From SAR92 clade bacterium H231 (lineage in GTDB: Bacteria > Pseudomonadota > Gammaproteobacteria > Pseudomonadales > Porticoccaceae): a stretch of DNA of 64,000 bases. Under the pieces are notes generated by a model, which worked only from the letters and a program-made list of their open reading frames with translations, was not told the origin of the DNA and ran no database searches. Each line of letters opens with the position of its first letter. The stretch's first letter is position 1. The stretch spans positions 1 through 64,000 of the forward strand of contig JAOALC010000001.1 of assembly GCA_025153775.1 (NCBI GenBank). Direction: 5' to 3'. Shown one piece after another: positions 46,842 through 55,580 of this stretch. Made by a program: the position numbers and the translations under genes.

Positions 46842-48782
46842 TTATGCGTTCGTATCGATTAATTCCCAGTGCTGGGTGAAGTGCTTTAGCACCTCCGGCA
46901 GCTGACTGCGAAAATCATCTTGGCCATCGGTATCAATTGCCTCAAGCATGACTTTAATACCAAGGCGTTTATCATCGGCAATATGAACCATAAATTCCGT
47001 TTCGGAAAATGCAGCTTTTAAGGCTGTGTGGAAGGCGGCTTCTATAGCTCTTTTTCTGAGTTCCGGTTTGTATATTTTACCCACAGCGGTCACAGGCAGA
47101 ACATCACAGATAGTCACGTCGACCGGTGCGGCCGCTCGCTCGCTAATATGATCACGGGCGAAAGTTTTCAATTCGTTCTCACTGACGGTGGCGCCTTCTA
47201 CTAGCTGCACAAAGGCTACGGGAACCTCGCCGGAGTGGGTGTCAGGGCGACCTACTGCAGCTGCTACCTCGACCGAAGAGTGAGCCGCGAGCGCGTCCTC
47301 GGTGACCAGAGGATCGATATTATGACCGCCGCGAATGATCAAGTCCTTGGCGCGTCCCACCAGCCAGAGATAGCCCTCTTCATCCAATCGGCCCATATCG
47401 CCACTGTTAAATAAATCATCTTCTGGCCATACAGCCAGATTGGCCTCTTGCTGTTTATAGCCCGGGAAAGTACTTATACCTGAGTGAAGAATCGCGCCTA
47501 TTTCGTTAGTGTCGCAATCTTTAATGATATTGCCACTGTCATCGATATTGGCGATTCTAATTGTCTGGTAGGGGATACGCATTCCCACTGACCCGATCTT
47601 GCGATCGCCAAAAAAATAATGGGTCGTTGCCACGGCGATGGTCTCTGTCATGCCGTAGCCCTCCATAATGTCAGCGCCAGTGCGCTGGGCAAAATTTTCC
47701 AACAAACTCACCGGCATAGGGGCCGCACCGCAGCCGCAATTGAGAAGACTGGAGGTATCAAAATTATCAATGGGCCTTTCCAGCAAAGTGGCATAAATTG
47801 TGGGGACAGCTGCAAAGAAGGTGATTCTGTATTGTTCAATCAGGCGCCAGAAATCTTCAATAAGCTGCGGATTGCGAAAGCCATTAGGGCCGGCAAGAAT
47901 GACTTCGCCAGCTCCCAAAATTGCATTTAAAGCGGTGACGAACGCTGCATTCACATGGAACAGGGGCAGGGTGCAGAGAATTTTGTCACAGTCTGAAAAA
48001 CCATTACTGGTTTTTCCGCGCGGCCCTGTCAGCTGCATTTGGCAAACGTTAAGTACCTGCATTCGATGTGTGTGTTGAGCAAGTTTTGGCGCTCCTGTGG
48101 TGCCCCCAGTGTGAAAATATGAGGCTATTTCATCTCCGGTTATTGGCCGATCGAATATCAGTCGATCGGCTGGTTGTTGCTCTGTCACTTGGGTCCAGCT
48201 CAGGCTGTCCTCGGCAACACTTGCGCCAACCGTGATGATGGACTCTAGGCTTGGAACCGCATCTTTCGCCAACAGGGCTTTGCGCCAAAGCTCTTCGCCT
48301 CCCGGCTCTGTTGGTGCCAGAGTCACAAGGATTCGAGCATTTGCCGATCTCGCGATGCCAGCGATATGCTCGACTTCTAAATAGGGATTGATGGGGGCAG
48401 CGATACCAGCTATTTGCGCTCCCCAAAGGCCAAATAGCAACTGTGGCACGTTGGGCAGCAAAAAAATAACTGACTGATCTGCCTGTAATCCCAAATCATG
48501 GAATAAATTGGCGGCCCGATTGACTTCCTGTTGGTACTGGAGATAGCTCCAGCGGGTTGGTCTATCGGATGCGCTGCCATTTGGAAGATAAGTTAGCGCT
48601 ACTTCGTCGGGGAAGAACTCGCTCGTGAGCGCTAGCGCATCGCGAGGAGACTGGCAGGGAAATCGCTCATCAGCCGGTATTTGCTCGATCTTTTCAATAT
48701 CCTTATTGTTGCGGAGTAATTCCGGATCACTCGTAAATCGACGTATAAAGAGTTCCCTCAGCTCAGTCCGGTTGTTGGGCAT
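46842..48782 (-). CDS. acyl-CoA synthetase (AMP-forming)
   Basis: 646 aa ANL-superfamily ligase making an acyl-CoA from a carboxylate, CoA and ATP. P-loop YFHTGGTTGAPKLAQHTHR, MEGYGMTETIAVAT, NSGDMGRLDEEGYLWLVGRAKDLIIRGGHNI, and adenylation Lys in AVGKIYKPELRK. The C-terminal roughly 65 residues (FMVHIADDKRLGIKVMLEAI) exceed the usual end, typical of a long subgroup with such a tail. Starts at ATG 48782. First gene of a unit with the twin DsbA-like protein and the divergent SDR. Confidence 0.92.
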   Translation of the reverse strand: MPNNRTELRELFIRRFTSDPELLRNNKDIEKIEQIPADERFPCQSPRDALALTSEFFPDEVALTYLPNGSASDRPTRWSYLQYQQEVNRAANLFHDLGLQADQSVIFLLPNVPQLLFGLWGAQIAGIAAPINPYLEVEHIAGIARSANARILVTLAPTEPGGEELWRKALLAKDAVPSLESIITVGASVAEDSLSWTQVTEQQPADRLIFDRPITGDEIASYFHTGGTTGAPKLAQHTHRMQVLNVCQMQLTGPRGKTSNGFSDCDKILCTLPLFHVNAAFVTALNAILGAGEVILAGPNGFRNPQLIEDFWRLIEQYRITFFAAVPTIYATLLERPIDNFDTSSLLNCGCGAAPMPVSLLENFAQRTGADIMEGYGMTETIAVATTHYFFGDRKIGSVGMRIPYQTIRIANIDDSGNIIKDCDTNEIGAILHSGISTFPGYKQQEANLAVWPEDDLFNSGDMGRLDEEGYLWLVGRAKDLIIRGGHNIDPLVTEDALAAHSSVEVAAAVGRPDTHSGEVPVAFVQLVEGATVSENELKTFARDHISERAAAPVDVTICDVLPVTAVGKIYKPELRKRAIEAAFHTALKAAFSETEFMVHIADDKRLGIKVMLEAIDTDGQDDFRSQLPEVLKHFTQHWELIDTNA

Positions 48783-49082
48783 TATTGATCCTTAATCCAT
48801 ATTAGAAAAGTAAACAGTTATCCGCTCAATAATTGGCGATACGTTGTTTGCGAAACTGCATGAAACGCGAGCTCGGGTCACCAGTCTATAAAGATTTGGA
48901 TATTAAATGATAAGAAACTGTTATTCTCAGGAAGCTAGTCTGCCCGATTATTCATGGGCACAGGGACTATTTTGAGAGAGGATTTGAGCGGCTGGCGTAA
49001 AATATTATCAGGCTAGCTGGTCAATGTTGACAGGCCAATATGCTGTGACCAAGGGCCGACAGTATCGGCCTCGATAGCTGCT
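48783..49082. other. 300-bp intergenic region between acyl-CoA synthetase and tetR
   Basis: Contains a hairpin GGCCGA-CAGTA-TCGGCC at 49054-49070, 13 bp after the TetR stop on the minus strand, possibly its terminator although no T-tract follows. The rest should hold the synthetase promoter. Nothing else recognised. Confidence 0.45.
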
Positions 49083-49724
49083 TTAGGGCCTTGGCAATTT
49101 TATGTAACTGGAGAATATTTTCTCGATATCGTCAATAACACTCAGACTTTCAGCGAGTAGCGCATGGTTAAAATCGAGTATATCTTTAGCAGTGTCCAAA
49201 CCAGCACTTCGTTTCATAGCGGCTTCATTGCCTGACCACAGCATGCAGGCTACCAAGCGTGGTAGGCGATCAACTTTTGGGTCCATCTCAAAATCTTGAG
49301 CCAGGTATTCTGCCAATAGATCTTCATAACCCGAATAAACAACAAGCAGGTAATTATCGTTTAGTAGAGAAGAGGCCGAACGAGCTTGTTCCTGTTTATA
49401 GGTACCAATGCCGAGATCAGTAAGGTATGAAACAGTGTCTTTAATCCATTCTCGCCAAATTGCGAAGGTGGATTGGCTTGGGAATTTCTCTTCAAACCTT
49501 GTTCTACAGTCTTTTACAACTACCTCAGCTGAGGCTATTGCAAGCTCCTCCTTGGTTTTGAAATGTTTGTAAAGTGTCTGCACATGCACGCCAGCATGAC
49601 GAGCAACATCGTTAAGAGTGGTACTCATGTGGCCATTGCGAGAAAAGAGAGTTGCTGCTGCCACCACTAGTTTTTCGCGATTCAGGTTTTTCTTGAGGGT
49701 GCGTTTCGGATATTGAACCGGCAT
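49083..49724 (-). CDS. TetR/AcrR family regulator
   Basis: 213 aa. HTH region LVVAAATLFSRNGHMSTTLNDVARHAGVHVQTLYKHFKTKEELAIA is canonical. ATG 49724 is preferred (AAGAGA upstream); a TTG at 49769 would add 15 unsupported residues. The gene is divergent from the MFS gene, and the intergenic region contains the perfect 14-bp palindrome TATAGTCGACTATA. Related sequences precede two TonB receptors and the UGSC operon, so this is the best candidate for a cluster-wide repressor (inference). Confidence 0.9.
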   Translation of the reverse strand: MPVQYPKRTLKKNLNREKLVVAAATLFSRNGHMSTTLNDVARHAGVHVQTLYKHFKTKEELAIASAEVVVKDCRTRFEEKFPSQSTFAIWREWIKDTVSYLTDLGIGTYKQEQARSASSLLNDNYLLVVYSGYEDLLAEYLAQDFEMDPKVDRLPRLVACMLWSGNEAAMKRSAGLDTAKDILDFNHALLAESLSVIDDIEKIFSSYIKLPRP

Positions 49725-49954
49725 AACATCAGTCTCTTTAGGGTGTAAGATAATCTCAGATACAACCAAAAGTCTTCCGGTCAGATCTTAGTTTATGTTC
49801 TTTTTTGCTCTTCCTACTTACTTCTAGCTGTTAATAGCGGTTTTTACTAGCCGCCAAAAAAACAGTCAATACACCATTATATTAGCTTTGTTTGTCGATA
49901 GGAAACTCCTTCATTGGCGGGCGTATCAACATAGATAAATGCGTATTTATTGGG

Positions 49955-49968
49955 TATAGTCGACTATA
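49955..49968. promoter_or_regulatory. 14-bp perfect palindrome, probable TetR operator
   Basis: TATAGTCGACTATA lies 36 bp before the MFS start and 230 bp from the divergent TetR start. It is a relative of the sites at 39897 and 54996. Confidence 0.6.
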
Positions 49969-50003
49969 TTAATATAAAAATGTCCACGTGTTTAAGGATG
50001 GTC

Positions 50004-51302
50004 GTGCCTTTGCCTAAAAATCATAATGAATCTGTGCGAGCCGCTGATGTAGGATTTCTGCTGCTCCTTACCTTGCTCAATGTTATCAGCTATATCGATC
50101 GTCAGATGATCGCCAGCTTTGCAAATTGGATTGTCCCTGAGTTAGGGCTAAGCAACTTTGAGTTTGGCTTGGTGACTGGAATTGCGTTCCTATTTTTTTA
50201 CGCTATCGGTGGTCTGTTTATGGGTGTGGTTGCCGATCGCGTTAATCGTACTCGCCTCATTGCTTTTGGCCTTGGTCTTTGGAGTCTTCTCACCGTATTT
50301 TCTGGCGCCGCAAGAAGTTTGGTCAGTTTAGTGGTGCCCCGGATGTTTATAGGTGTTGGAGAATCCATATTAACGCCAGCTGCCCTTTCTTTGCTGGGTG
50401 ATAGATTTCCAGTCAGATGGCAAGGTTTGGTGGTTGGGATCTATGGAATGGGCGTATCCATTGGCTTAGCGGCTAGTTTGTTTGTTGTTGCCTACGTAGA
50501 GCCCTGGTTGGGCTGGAGGGGCTGTTTTTACGCACTGGGCGCCATTGGTTTGATATTGGCCCTGCTTATGCTTTTTGTCAAAGAGACTCCAAGAAAGGTC
50601 TCTGCTTCCGAATTGGCCGCTGCGCAAAAGAGCTTTTCCCTTAAAGCGGCATTGGGTTCATTGCGTGAGTTATTGATTGCTTCTCCTTCTCTGATGGCGA
50701 CAATTTTTGGCTCAATGCTGTTTAGCTTGATTCTTGGTGCCTCTGGTTTTGAGCAGCTGTGGCTGGTACAGGAGAGAGGCTTTGATAGAAGTGAAATTGC
50801 TGCAATAACCGCATGGATCTCTATATTTGCCGGAATTCTAGGTAGTTTAGTCGGCGGTTATGGTGGCGATTTATTCCTGCGATGGACGGGGGTTGGCAGG
50901 CCAGCTTTTTTGGCCCTCATAATGATCTGTCTTGCGCCCATGACTCTAGCCTATCGCATGGTTGATCAGGATTGTCTTTGGTTTTGGGCGGGGGTGTTTG
51001 CTATGTACTTTCAAGTCGGCTGCTTCTATGCCCCGGCATTCGCTACCATCCAAGAATTGGTCCCAGCTAACAAAAGGGCAACCGTATTTGGGTTTGTTGT
51101 ATTGATGATCCAGCTGGTAGGCGCTGGTATAGGCAATGCAACAGCTGGGCTGATGATAGATAAACTTCAGCATGCGGGCGTTGCAGAGCCATATTCGGTC
51201 ACCCTGATTATCTACACGCTAATTTCACTACTATCGATTCCTATGTTTGTATTTGCCGGTCGCCGTTTTAAGCGGGACAAGCAGGCGCTTCGAAATCTAT
51301 AA
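50004..51302 (+). CDS. MFS transporter, spinster-like family
   Basis: 432 aa from GTG 50004, chosen because AAGGA lies 5 nt upstream and the length then equals its paralogues (434 and 433 aa); ATG 49980 and TTG 49950 are alternatives without a ribosome binding site. 12 helices, with LLTLLNVISYIDRQMIASFANWIVPELGLSNFEFGLVTG, MGVVADRVNRTRL and FIGVGESILTPAALSLLGDRFP. Presumed inner-membrane importer of the compound brought in by the receptor at 51441. Confidence 0.88.
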   Translation: MPLPKNHNESVRAADVGFLLLLTLLNVISYIDRQMIASFANWIVPELGLSNFEFGLVTGIAFLFFYAIGGLFMGVVADRVNRTRLIAFGLGLWSLLTVFSGAARSLVSLVVPRMFIGVGESILTPAALSLLGDRFPVRWQGLVVGIYGMGVSIGLAASLFVVAYVEPWLGWRGCFYALGAIGLILALLMLFVKETPRKVSASELAAAQKSFSLKAALGSLRELLIASPSLMATIFGSMLFSLILGASGFEQLWLVQERGFDRSEIAAITAWISIFAGILGSLVGGYGGDLFLRWTGVGRPAFLALIMICLAPMTLAYRMVDQDCLWFWAGVFAMYFQVGCFYAPAFATIQELVPANKRATVFGFVVLMIQLVGAGIGNATAGLMIDKLQHAGVAEPYSVTLIIYTLISLLSIPMFVFAGRRFKRDKQALRNL

Positions 51303-51355
51303 GTTACCTGTTAATAGGTAAAATAAACTATTGCGTTCATTACAAATCGGCGTCT

Positions 51356-51379
51356 ATACTTGAGTATACAAAACTATAC
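51356..51379. promoter_or_regulatory. TATACT/AGTATA inverted repeat upstream of TonB receptor
   Basis: Perfect arms TATACT and AGTATA around a very short centre (51356-51368), overlapping a second inverted pair GTATA-N6-TATAC (51364-51379). A weaker relative of the TATAGT-type operators. Confidence 0.4.
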
Positions 51380-51440
51380 CGAAGTAGCCATCCAGTAATT
51401 ATAATCAAAAACTGGTTTTTTTAAAAAGAGGGGAGATGTG

Positions 51441-53612
51441 ATGAAAAATAATTTAAAAAGTCGGCCTTGCGCTCTGTTCGCGGCCTTAAGTATGTTGGTG
51501 CCAGGCGCTGCAGTTAGCGCTGACCTTGAGGAAATTATTGTTACCGGTCTCAAGCGTGAGTCAACTGTAATGGAAACACCAAGTGCAATTACTGCTCTGA
51601 GTGCAAGCGATCTTTCAGCAAAAGGCCTTAGCGATATCAGGCAGATTCAATATGCTGTGCCAAGCTTGCATTTTGGCGAATCCTATAACAACCGTAATAT
51701 CTCAATTAGAGGCATAGGCGGTTTTCTGGAGCAGCCAGGCGTAATTACTAGTATTAATGGTGTGACACAAGCCAATGATGCGAGCTCTCAGTTAGGTCAG
51801 TTGGATCTTAATCGAGTTGAGGTGCTCAGAGGGCCGCAAGGTACTTTGTATGGTCGAAATGCAGTTGGCGGAGCGGTGAATTTTATTGCGGCCAGCCCAA
51901 CTGATGAGATGTATGGCAAGGTCATGGTCGGTTTAGCGGATTTTGACCAAACCTCTGCTGAGATCGTTCTTAGTGGTCCCGTTTCTGATTCTGTTGGCGT
52001 CCGTTTGGCCGCTAGTCATGTCGATGCTGGCGAGGGATGGATTGAAAACCTGATGCCGGGTTTCGATGACCTTATGAAAGGTGAAAAAACCAATGTTCGG
52101 CTTATTGTGGCAGCGGAGCTAAGTGATGCTGTTGATGCGGAGTTAATGCTGGGGCGCAGCGAGCAGAGCGGTCGATGGACCCATTGGGCGATGATTAAAG
52201 AGGATATAGCTTTTGGTGTTGCAACCTTTTTGCCTGCGGTAAGCGTAAGAGATAACCCTGATGGTGACCCCATTTTATTTACCGAAGAGCCACACAAGGT
52301 CTATATGCGTGGGCCGACGAGCACAGATCGTGAACTAGACATATACAGCTTGACGCTAAACTGGGATCTAGAAGATTTTTCCGTCAAATCAATTACCTCA
52401 AAGCAAGATTGGAGCAACGCCGAACAAACGCCTGCGGATTCGACGAGCAGCGGCATTCTGATGAGATCATCTGAGGGAACTAACGAGACATTTTCGCAAG
52501 AAATCACCCTATCGGGCCAAACTGACAAGCTCAATTGGATACTGGGTGGTTTTTACATGGATGATGAGCGGACTGATATGCTAGATATACAGTTCCAAGA
52601 GAATATTGCTTTTGGATTTGCACCTTTCTTTAATAATAGTCGGCCCCGTTATGAAAACGAAGTGACCGCAGTGTTTGCAGATGCCACGTATTCAATGTCC
52701 GAAGATATTCGATTGGGTTTAGGTGTGCGTGATACGACAGAGAAGAAGGTCCATAGTACTTTTGCCGCTGGTTTTATGCCTTTTTGTGGTGGGGCCGAAC
52801 CATTCGTCCAAGAATGGGAAGACTCATCTACGACTATGAGAGCCTCTGCAGAGTATGACATGTCAGAAAACGGTATGATGTATGTTTCCTATTCTGAGGG
52901 TTTTAAGGCGGGTGGCGCTAATAATGGCGACTGCAACGCCCCATATAGCCCGGAAACCTTAGAGGCCTCAGAAATAGGCTTTAAGTCAACTTTTTCAGGC
53001 GGTTCAACAACGCTTAGAGCGGCGGCCTTTCAATACGATTATTCTGATTTCCAAATTTTGCAAGTCAAGGATTTTGCTGCGAACTATCTTAACGCAGATG
53101 ATGCTGAAATAACTGGGATGGAGCTTGAGTTAACTTCGGTTCTTAACGACAGCTGGATGGTTAATGCAGGATTAACGTTGCTCGAAACCGAGTATGGTGA
53201 ATTCTTGCAGGAGGACTTGTCTGTCTTTGACGGTGTGAAAGTTCAGATAGCTGGTAATCCTCTGAATAATGCCCCTCAGGCTAGTCTGATTTTGGGTGTT
53301 ACTTACGACACAATACTCAGCTCAGGTTCTAAGTTGTCTCTCAGCGTAGATGGCGCTTATCGTTCACGGGTTTACTTTAGAGAGTTTGGCAATGTAGATG
53401 ACTCACAAGAGGGCTATACCATTGTGAACTTCAATGCCAATTGGGTGAGTGCTGATGAAGACTATGCGGCACGCTTCTTTGTTAGTAACCTGACGGATAA
53501 AGCCCATGTAACTGGGATGTATGCTCTGCAAACTACCTATGGGCGTCAGGGAACTTGGAACATGCCACGCCAGGCGGGTTTTGAGATAACCAAGTTCTTT
53601 GGAGCACGTTAA
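51441..53612 (+). CDS. TonB-dependent outer-membrane receptor
   Basis: 723 aa from ATG 51441 (GGGGAG 6 nt upstream; the adjacent GTG 51438 would add one residue). Signal peptide LFAALSMLVPGAAVSA, TonB box LEEIIVTGLKRESTVMETPSAI, plug motifs ISIRGIGG and RVEVLRGPQGTLYGRNAVGGAVNF, barrel ending EITKFFGAR. Follows the MFS importer and is followed by a terminator. Likely outer-membrane gate for the substrate of the 54-64 kb enzymes. Confidence 0.93.
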   Translation: MKNNLKSRPCALFAALSMLVPGAAVSADLEEIIVTGLKRESTVMETPSAITALSASDLSAKGLSDIRQIQYAVPSLHFGESYNNRNISIRGIGGFLEQPGVITSINGVTQANDASSQLGQLDLNRVEVLRGPQGTLYGRNAVGGAVNFIAASPTDEMYGKVMVGLADFDQTSAEIVLSGPVSDSVGVRLAASHVDAGEGWIENLMPGFDDLMKGEKTNVRLIVAAELSDAVDAELMLGRSEQSGRWTHWAMIKEDIAFGVATFLPAVSVRDNPDGDPILFTEEPHKVYMRGPTSTDRELDIYSLTLNWDLEDFSVKSITSKQDWSNAEQTPADSTSSGILMRSSEGTNETFSQEITLSGQTDKLNWILGGFYMDDERTDMLDIQFQENIAFGFAPFFNNSRPRYENEVTAVFADATYSMSEDIRLGLGVRDTTEKKVHSTFAAGFMPFCGGAEPFVQEWEDSSTTMRASAEYDMSENGMMYVSYSEGFKAGGANNGDCNAPYSPETLEASEIGFKSTFSGGSTTLRAAAFQYDYSDFQILQVKDFAANYLNADDAEITGMELELTSVLNDSWMVNAGLTLLETEYGEFLQEDLSVFDGVKVQIAGNPLNNAPQASLILGVTYDTILSSGSKLSLSVDGAYRSRVYFREFGNVDDSQEGYTIVNFNANWVSADEDYAARFFVSNLTDKAHVTGMYALQTTYGRQGTWNMPRQAGFEITKFFGAR

Positions 53613-53620
53613 CTGAGCAG

Positions 53621-53669
53621 GGCTCAGGCATAACTAAATATTAGCTATGTCTGAGCCTGTTTTCTCTTT
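53621..53669 (+). terminator. intrinsic terminator after TonB receptor
   Basis: GGCTCAGGCATA pairs with TATGTCTGAGCC (one mismatch) across a 13-nt loop, followed by TGTTTTCTCTTT. Begins 9 bp after the stop. Confidence 0.75.
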
Positions 53670-53788
53670 AGACTCCTATACAAATACTGGCTGCCCCATA
53701 GGCATGAATCATCGATGGGGCGGTATCAATGTTCATAACTCTAGGTTAACTATATGCCTATTGATGAGCTATCTAGGTTTATTAAATG

Positions 53789-53801
53789 ATGCCGACTGGC
53801 A
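53789..53801. promoter_or_regulatory. second copy of ATGCCGACTGGCA element
   Basis: Identical 13-mer to 36454-36466, again immediately upstream of an HSL-type alpha/beta hydrolase gene. A TAACTATA half-site of the TetR-like motif also lies at 53747-53754. Confidence 0.3.
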
Positions 53802-53816
53802 ATAAGAAATAATAAT

Positions 53817-54899
53817 ATGGCTGAGTTTGATGTTACATTGCCAGGTAGACTTGGCAATCCTGATATGACGCTTTTTGATGATCCCAGGTTAGATCCGCGA
53901 ATCCTTAAAGCCTTTGCCTCTATGGTCCCGCCATCAGAGGAATTGTTACCGCCCGCATTGACCATTGATCCTAGCTATCAAGAGAGCCTGAGTTTTGTCG
54001 GTTACATGCACAGGCTTATGTGCAGTCAATACGCTTCAGCTGAAGCTCAAATGCCCCTATTCAGCAATATTCATTCTTCGCAGACGTTGATTCCCGGGCC
54101 TGCTGGTAATGATATTGATTTATTTATAGATAGACCGAATCAAAGCTTAGAAAGTCTGCCATGTATTGTTCATTTGCACGGTGGCGGTATGTCATTTGAT
54201 TCGGCTAAAAATCCTCATACAGTCAGATGGCGTAAATCGTTGGCCCAAATGGGTACAGTAGTGATTGGCGTTGAGTTTAGCAGTGAAACTCTTCGGACAG
54301 AGAATCAACCTTTTCCCGCTGGGCTAAACGACTGTGCTGCAGCGGTACGCTGGGCTGAAGATAATAAGGATCAGCTAGGGATTTCCTCATTGATCATTAT
54401 TGGAGAATCTGGTGGCGGAAACTTGGCGGTAGCTACTGCTATAAAGGCAAATATCGAAGGTTGGGTTGATGCTATCGACGGTGTCTATGCTATGGCACCC
54501 ATGATCTTGGGTTTTTATGGAGGCACACCTCCTGACTTAATGTCGTGGCGGGAAAATCTAAATTATCAGGGATCTCTAGAGATGATTCGCGCTATGACCA
54601 AGGTTTATGACCCATTGGATCAGCATGAGACCAACCCTATGGCCTGGCCCTTCCATGCTGGCGAGGATTGTTTGCGTGGTCTACCTCCTCATATCATTCT
54701 CAATTATGAGTTAGATCTTATTAGGGATGATGGGGTCACCTATGCCCGCAATCTCCGAGCTGCGGGAGTTGAGGCTACCTCGATCACGGTGGCAGGCATC
54801 CACCATGTTCCAGAGATTGCCATGCCTGATGCTGTGCCTGAATTAACCCGAGACACCATCGCCTCCATTGCTGCGTTTGCTAAGGGGTGCGTGGGTTAG
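53817..54899 (+). CDS. alpha/beta hydrolase (HSL family), cytoplasmic
   Basis: 360 aa esterase with oxyanion motif HLHGGGMSFD, nucleophile in IGESGGGNLAVA, acid in LDLIRDDG and His in AGIHHVPE. Unlike the hydrolase at 36504 it has no signal peptide, and the N-terminal roughly 100 residues form a cap. ATG 53817 with a weak AAGAAA. It stands between the receptor terminator and the UGSC operon and may act early in that pathway by cleaving an ester or lactone. Confidence 0.87.
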   Translation: MAEFDVTLPGRLGNPDMTLFDDPRLDPRILKAFASMVPPSEELLPPALTIDPSYQESLSFVGYMHRLMCSQYASAEAQMPLFSNIHSSQTLIPGPAGNDIDLFIDRPNQSLESLPCIVHLHGGGMSFDSAKNPHTVRWRKSLAQMGTVVIGVEFSSETLRTENQPFPAGLNDCAAAVRWAEDNKDQLGISSLIIIGESGGGNLAVATAIKANIEGWVDAIDGVYAMAPMILGFYGGTPPDLMSWRENLNYQGSLEMIRAMTKVYDPLDQHETNPMAWPFHAGEDCLRGLPPHIILNYELDLIRDDGVTYARNLRAAGVEATSITVAGIHHVPEIAMPDAVPELTRDTIASIAAFAKGCVG

Positions 54900-54995
54900 T
54901 CGCTGAGCTTGATGGGCATATTAAATATTTATGCTGATGATCTGGGCGCAAGTGCCCTATCCATCAAAGCGCTTTACTTTTACCATCCATTTAAA

Positions 54996-55009
54996 TATAG
55001 TTAGCTATA
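54996..55009. promoter_or_regulatory. TATAGTTAGCTATA operator candidate of UGSC operon
   Basis: Exact reverse complement of the 14-mer at 39897-39910 and close to the palindrome at 49955-49968. It lies 34 bp before the selenoprotein start, in the core-promoter position. Confidence 0.6.
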
Positions 55010-55043
55010 CGTAAGTGGGTGAGAATATTTTTTAGGAGTTCAC

Positions 55044-55580
55044 ATGATTAAATTTGTTGATCCCAGAGGGGAAGTTGCAACGCCGGAGCAATCCTATGAC
55101 CTATCCCGAGATGTGCGTCTCAACGACGGTGAAGGCATCACCGTGGCATTACTTGCCAATGGTTTTCCTGATTCCGAGTTGTTTACCAAAAAGGTGGGTC
55201 TGGCGCTTGAGAAGAGGCTACCCAAGATTCAAACGCTTTTTTGGAATAAACATAACGCGGGAGTTGCCGCCAATGATGAGATGCTCGATGAAATTTTTCC
55301 TCAATGTGACGTTGCTGTAGCTGCATACGGACACTGAGGCAGTTGTACTACCGGCACCGTGCGTGACGGATATAACATTGCTCAGCGAGGATTTCCGGTG
55401 GTGTCACTGATTACTGAAGATTTTTGGGATCAGGGGCAATTTGTCGCTAAATCTCTGGGTATGCCAAATGTCCCCAGAGTGAAGTTGCCACATCCGGTTG
55501 CTGGACTGGGAGAGGCAAAGATAGAGATTATTGCAGCGAGCATTATTGAGGACATAATAAATAGTTTTGCCAATGAGTGA
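55044..55580 (+). CDS. UGSC-family selenoprotein (in-frame TGA = selenocysteine 98)
   Basis: 178 aa if the TGA at 55335-55337 is decoded as selenocysteine. The context is ...VAVAAYGH-U-GSCTTGTVRDG, the UGSC motif of a selenoprotein family first noticed in marine metagenomes (established knowledge; function not known to me). Support: the same frame stays open for 80 codons after the TGA to a second TGA at 55578-55580; the downstream part reads as protein (QRGFPVVSLITEDFWDQGQFVAKSLGMPNVPRVKLPHPV); a SECIS-like hairpin sits 20 nt after the codon; and the next gene overlaps the true stop. A strong AGGAG (55034-55038) precedes ATG 55044. A gene caller would wrongly split it into 55044-55337 and 55359-55580. 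Presumably cytoplasmic; U98 and the Cys three residues on form a redox or nucleophilic UxxC centre. Requires selA-D elsewhere in the genome. Confidence 0.85.
55351..55369 (+). promoter_or_regulatory. bacterial SECIS-like hairpin
   Basis: CCGGCAC-CGTGC-GTGACGG: a stem of 3+3 bp around one G-A mismatch with a 5-nt loop whose second base is G. The loop begins 20 nt after the TGA. Bacterial SECIS elements have their apical loop about 16-37 nt after UGA with a G among the first two loop bases, so it fits the model. Inference without folding software. Confidence 0.55.

Noticed and set aside
47619-48078. Plus-strand open frames opposite the acyl-CoA synthetase
   Set aside because: Antisense shadows of a well-supported gene; no family resemblance or ribosome binding site.
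55335-55337. TGA as a true stop making a 97-aa protein
   Set aside because: The downstream frame is open, protein-like and completes the UGSC motif; selenocysteine explains more of the evidence.
55359-55580. Separate 73-aa gene starting at GTG
   Set aside because: Same frame as 55044, no ribosome binding site, and starts inside the SECIS-like hairpin.
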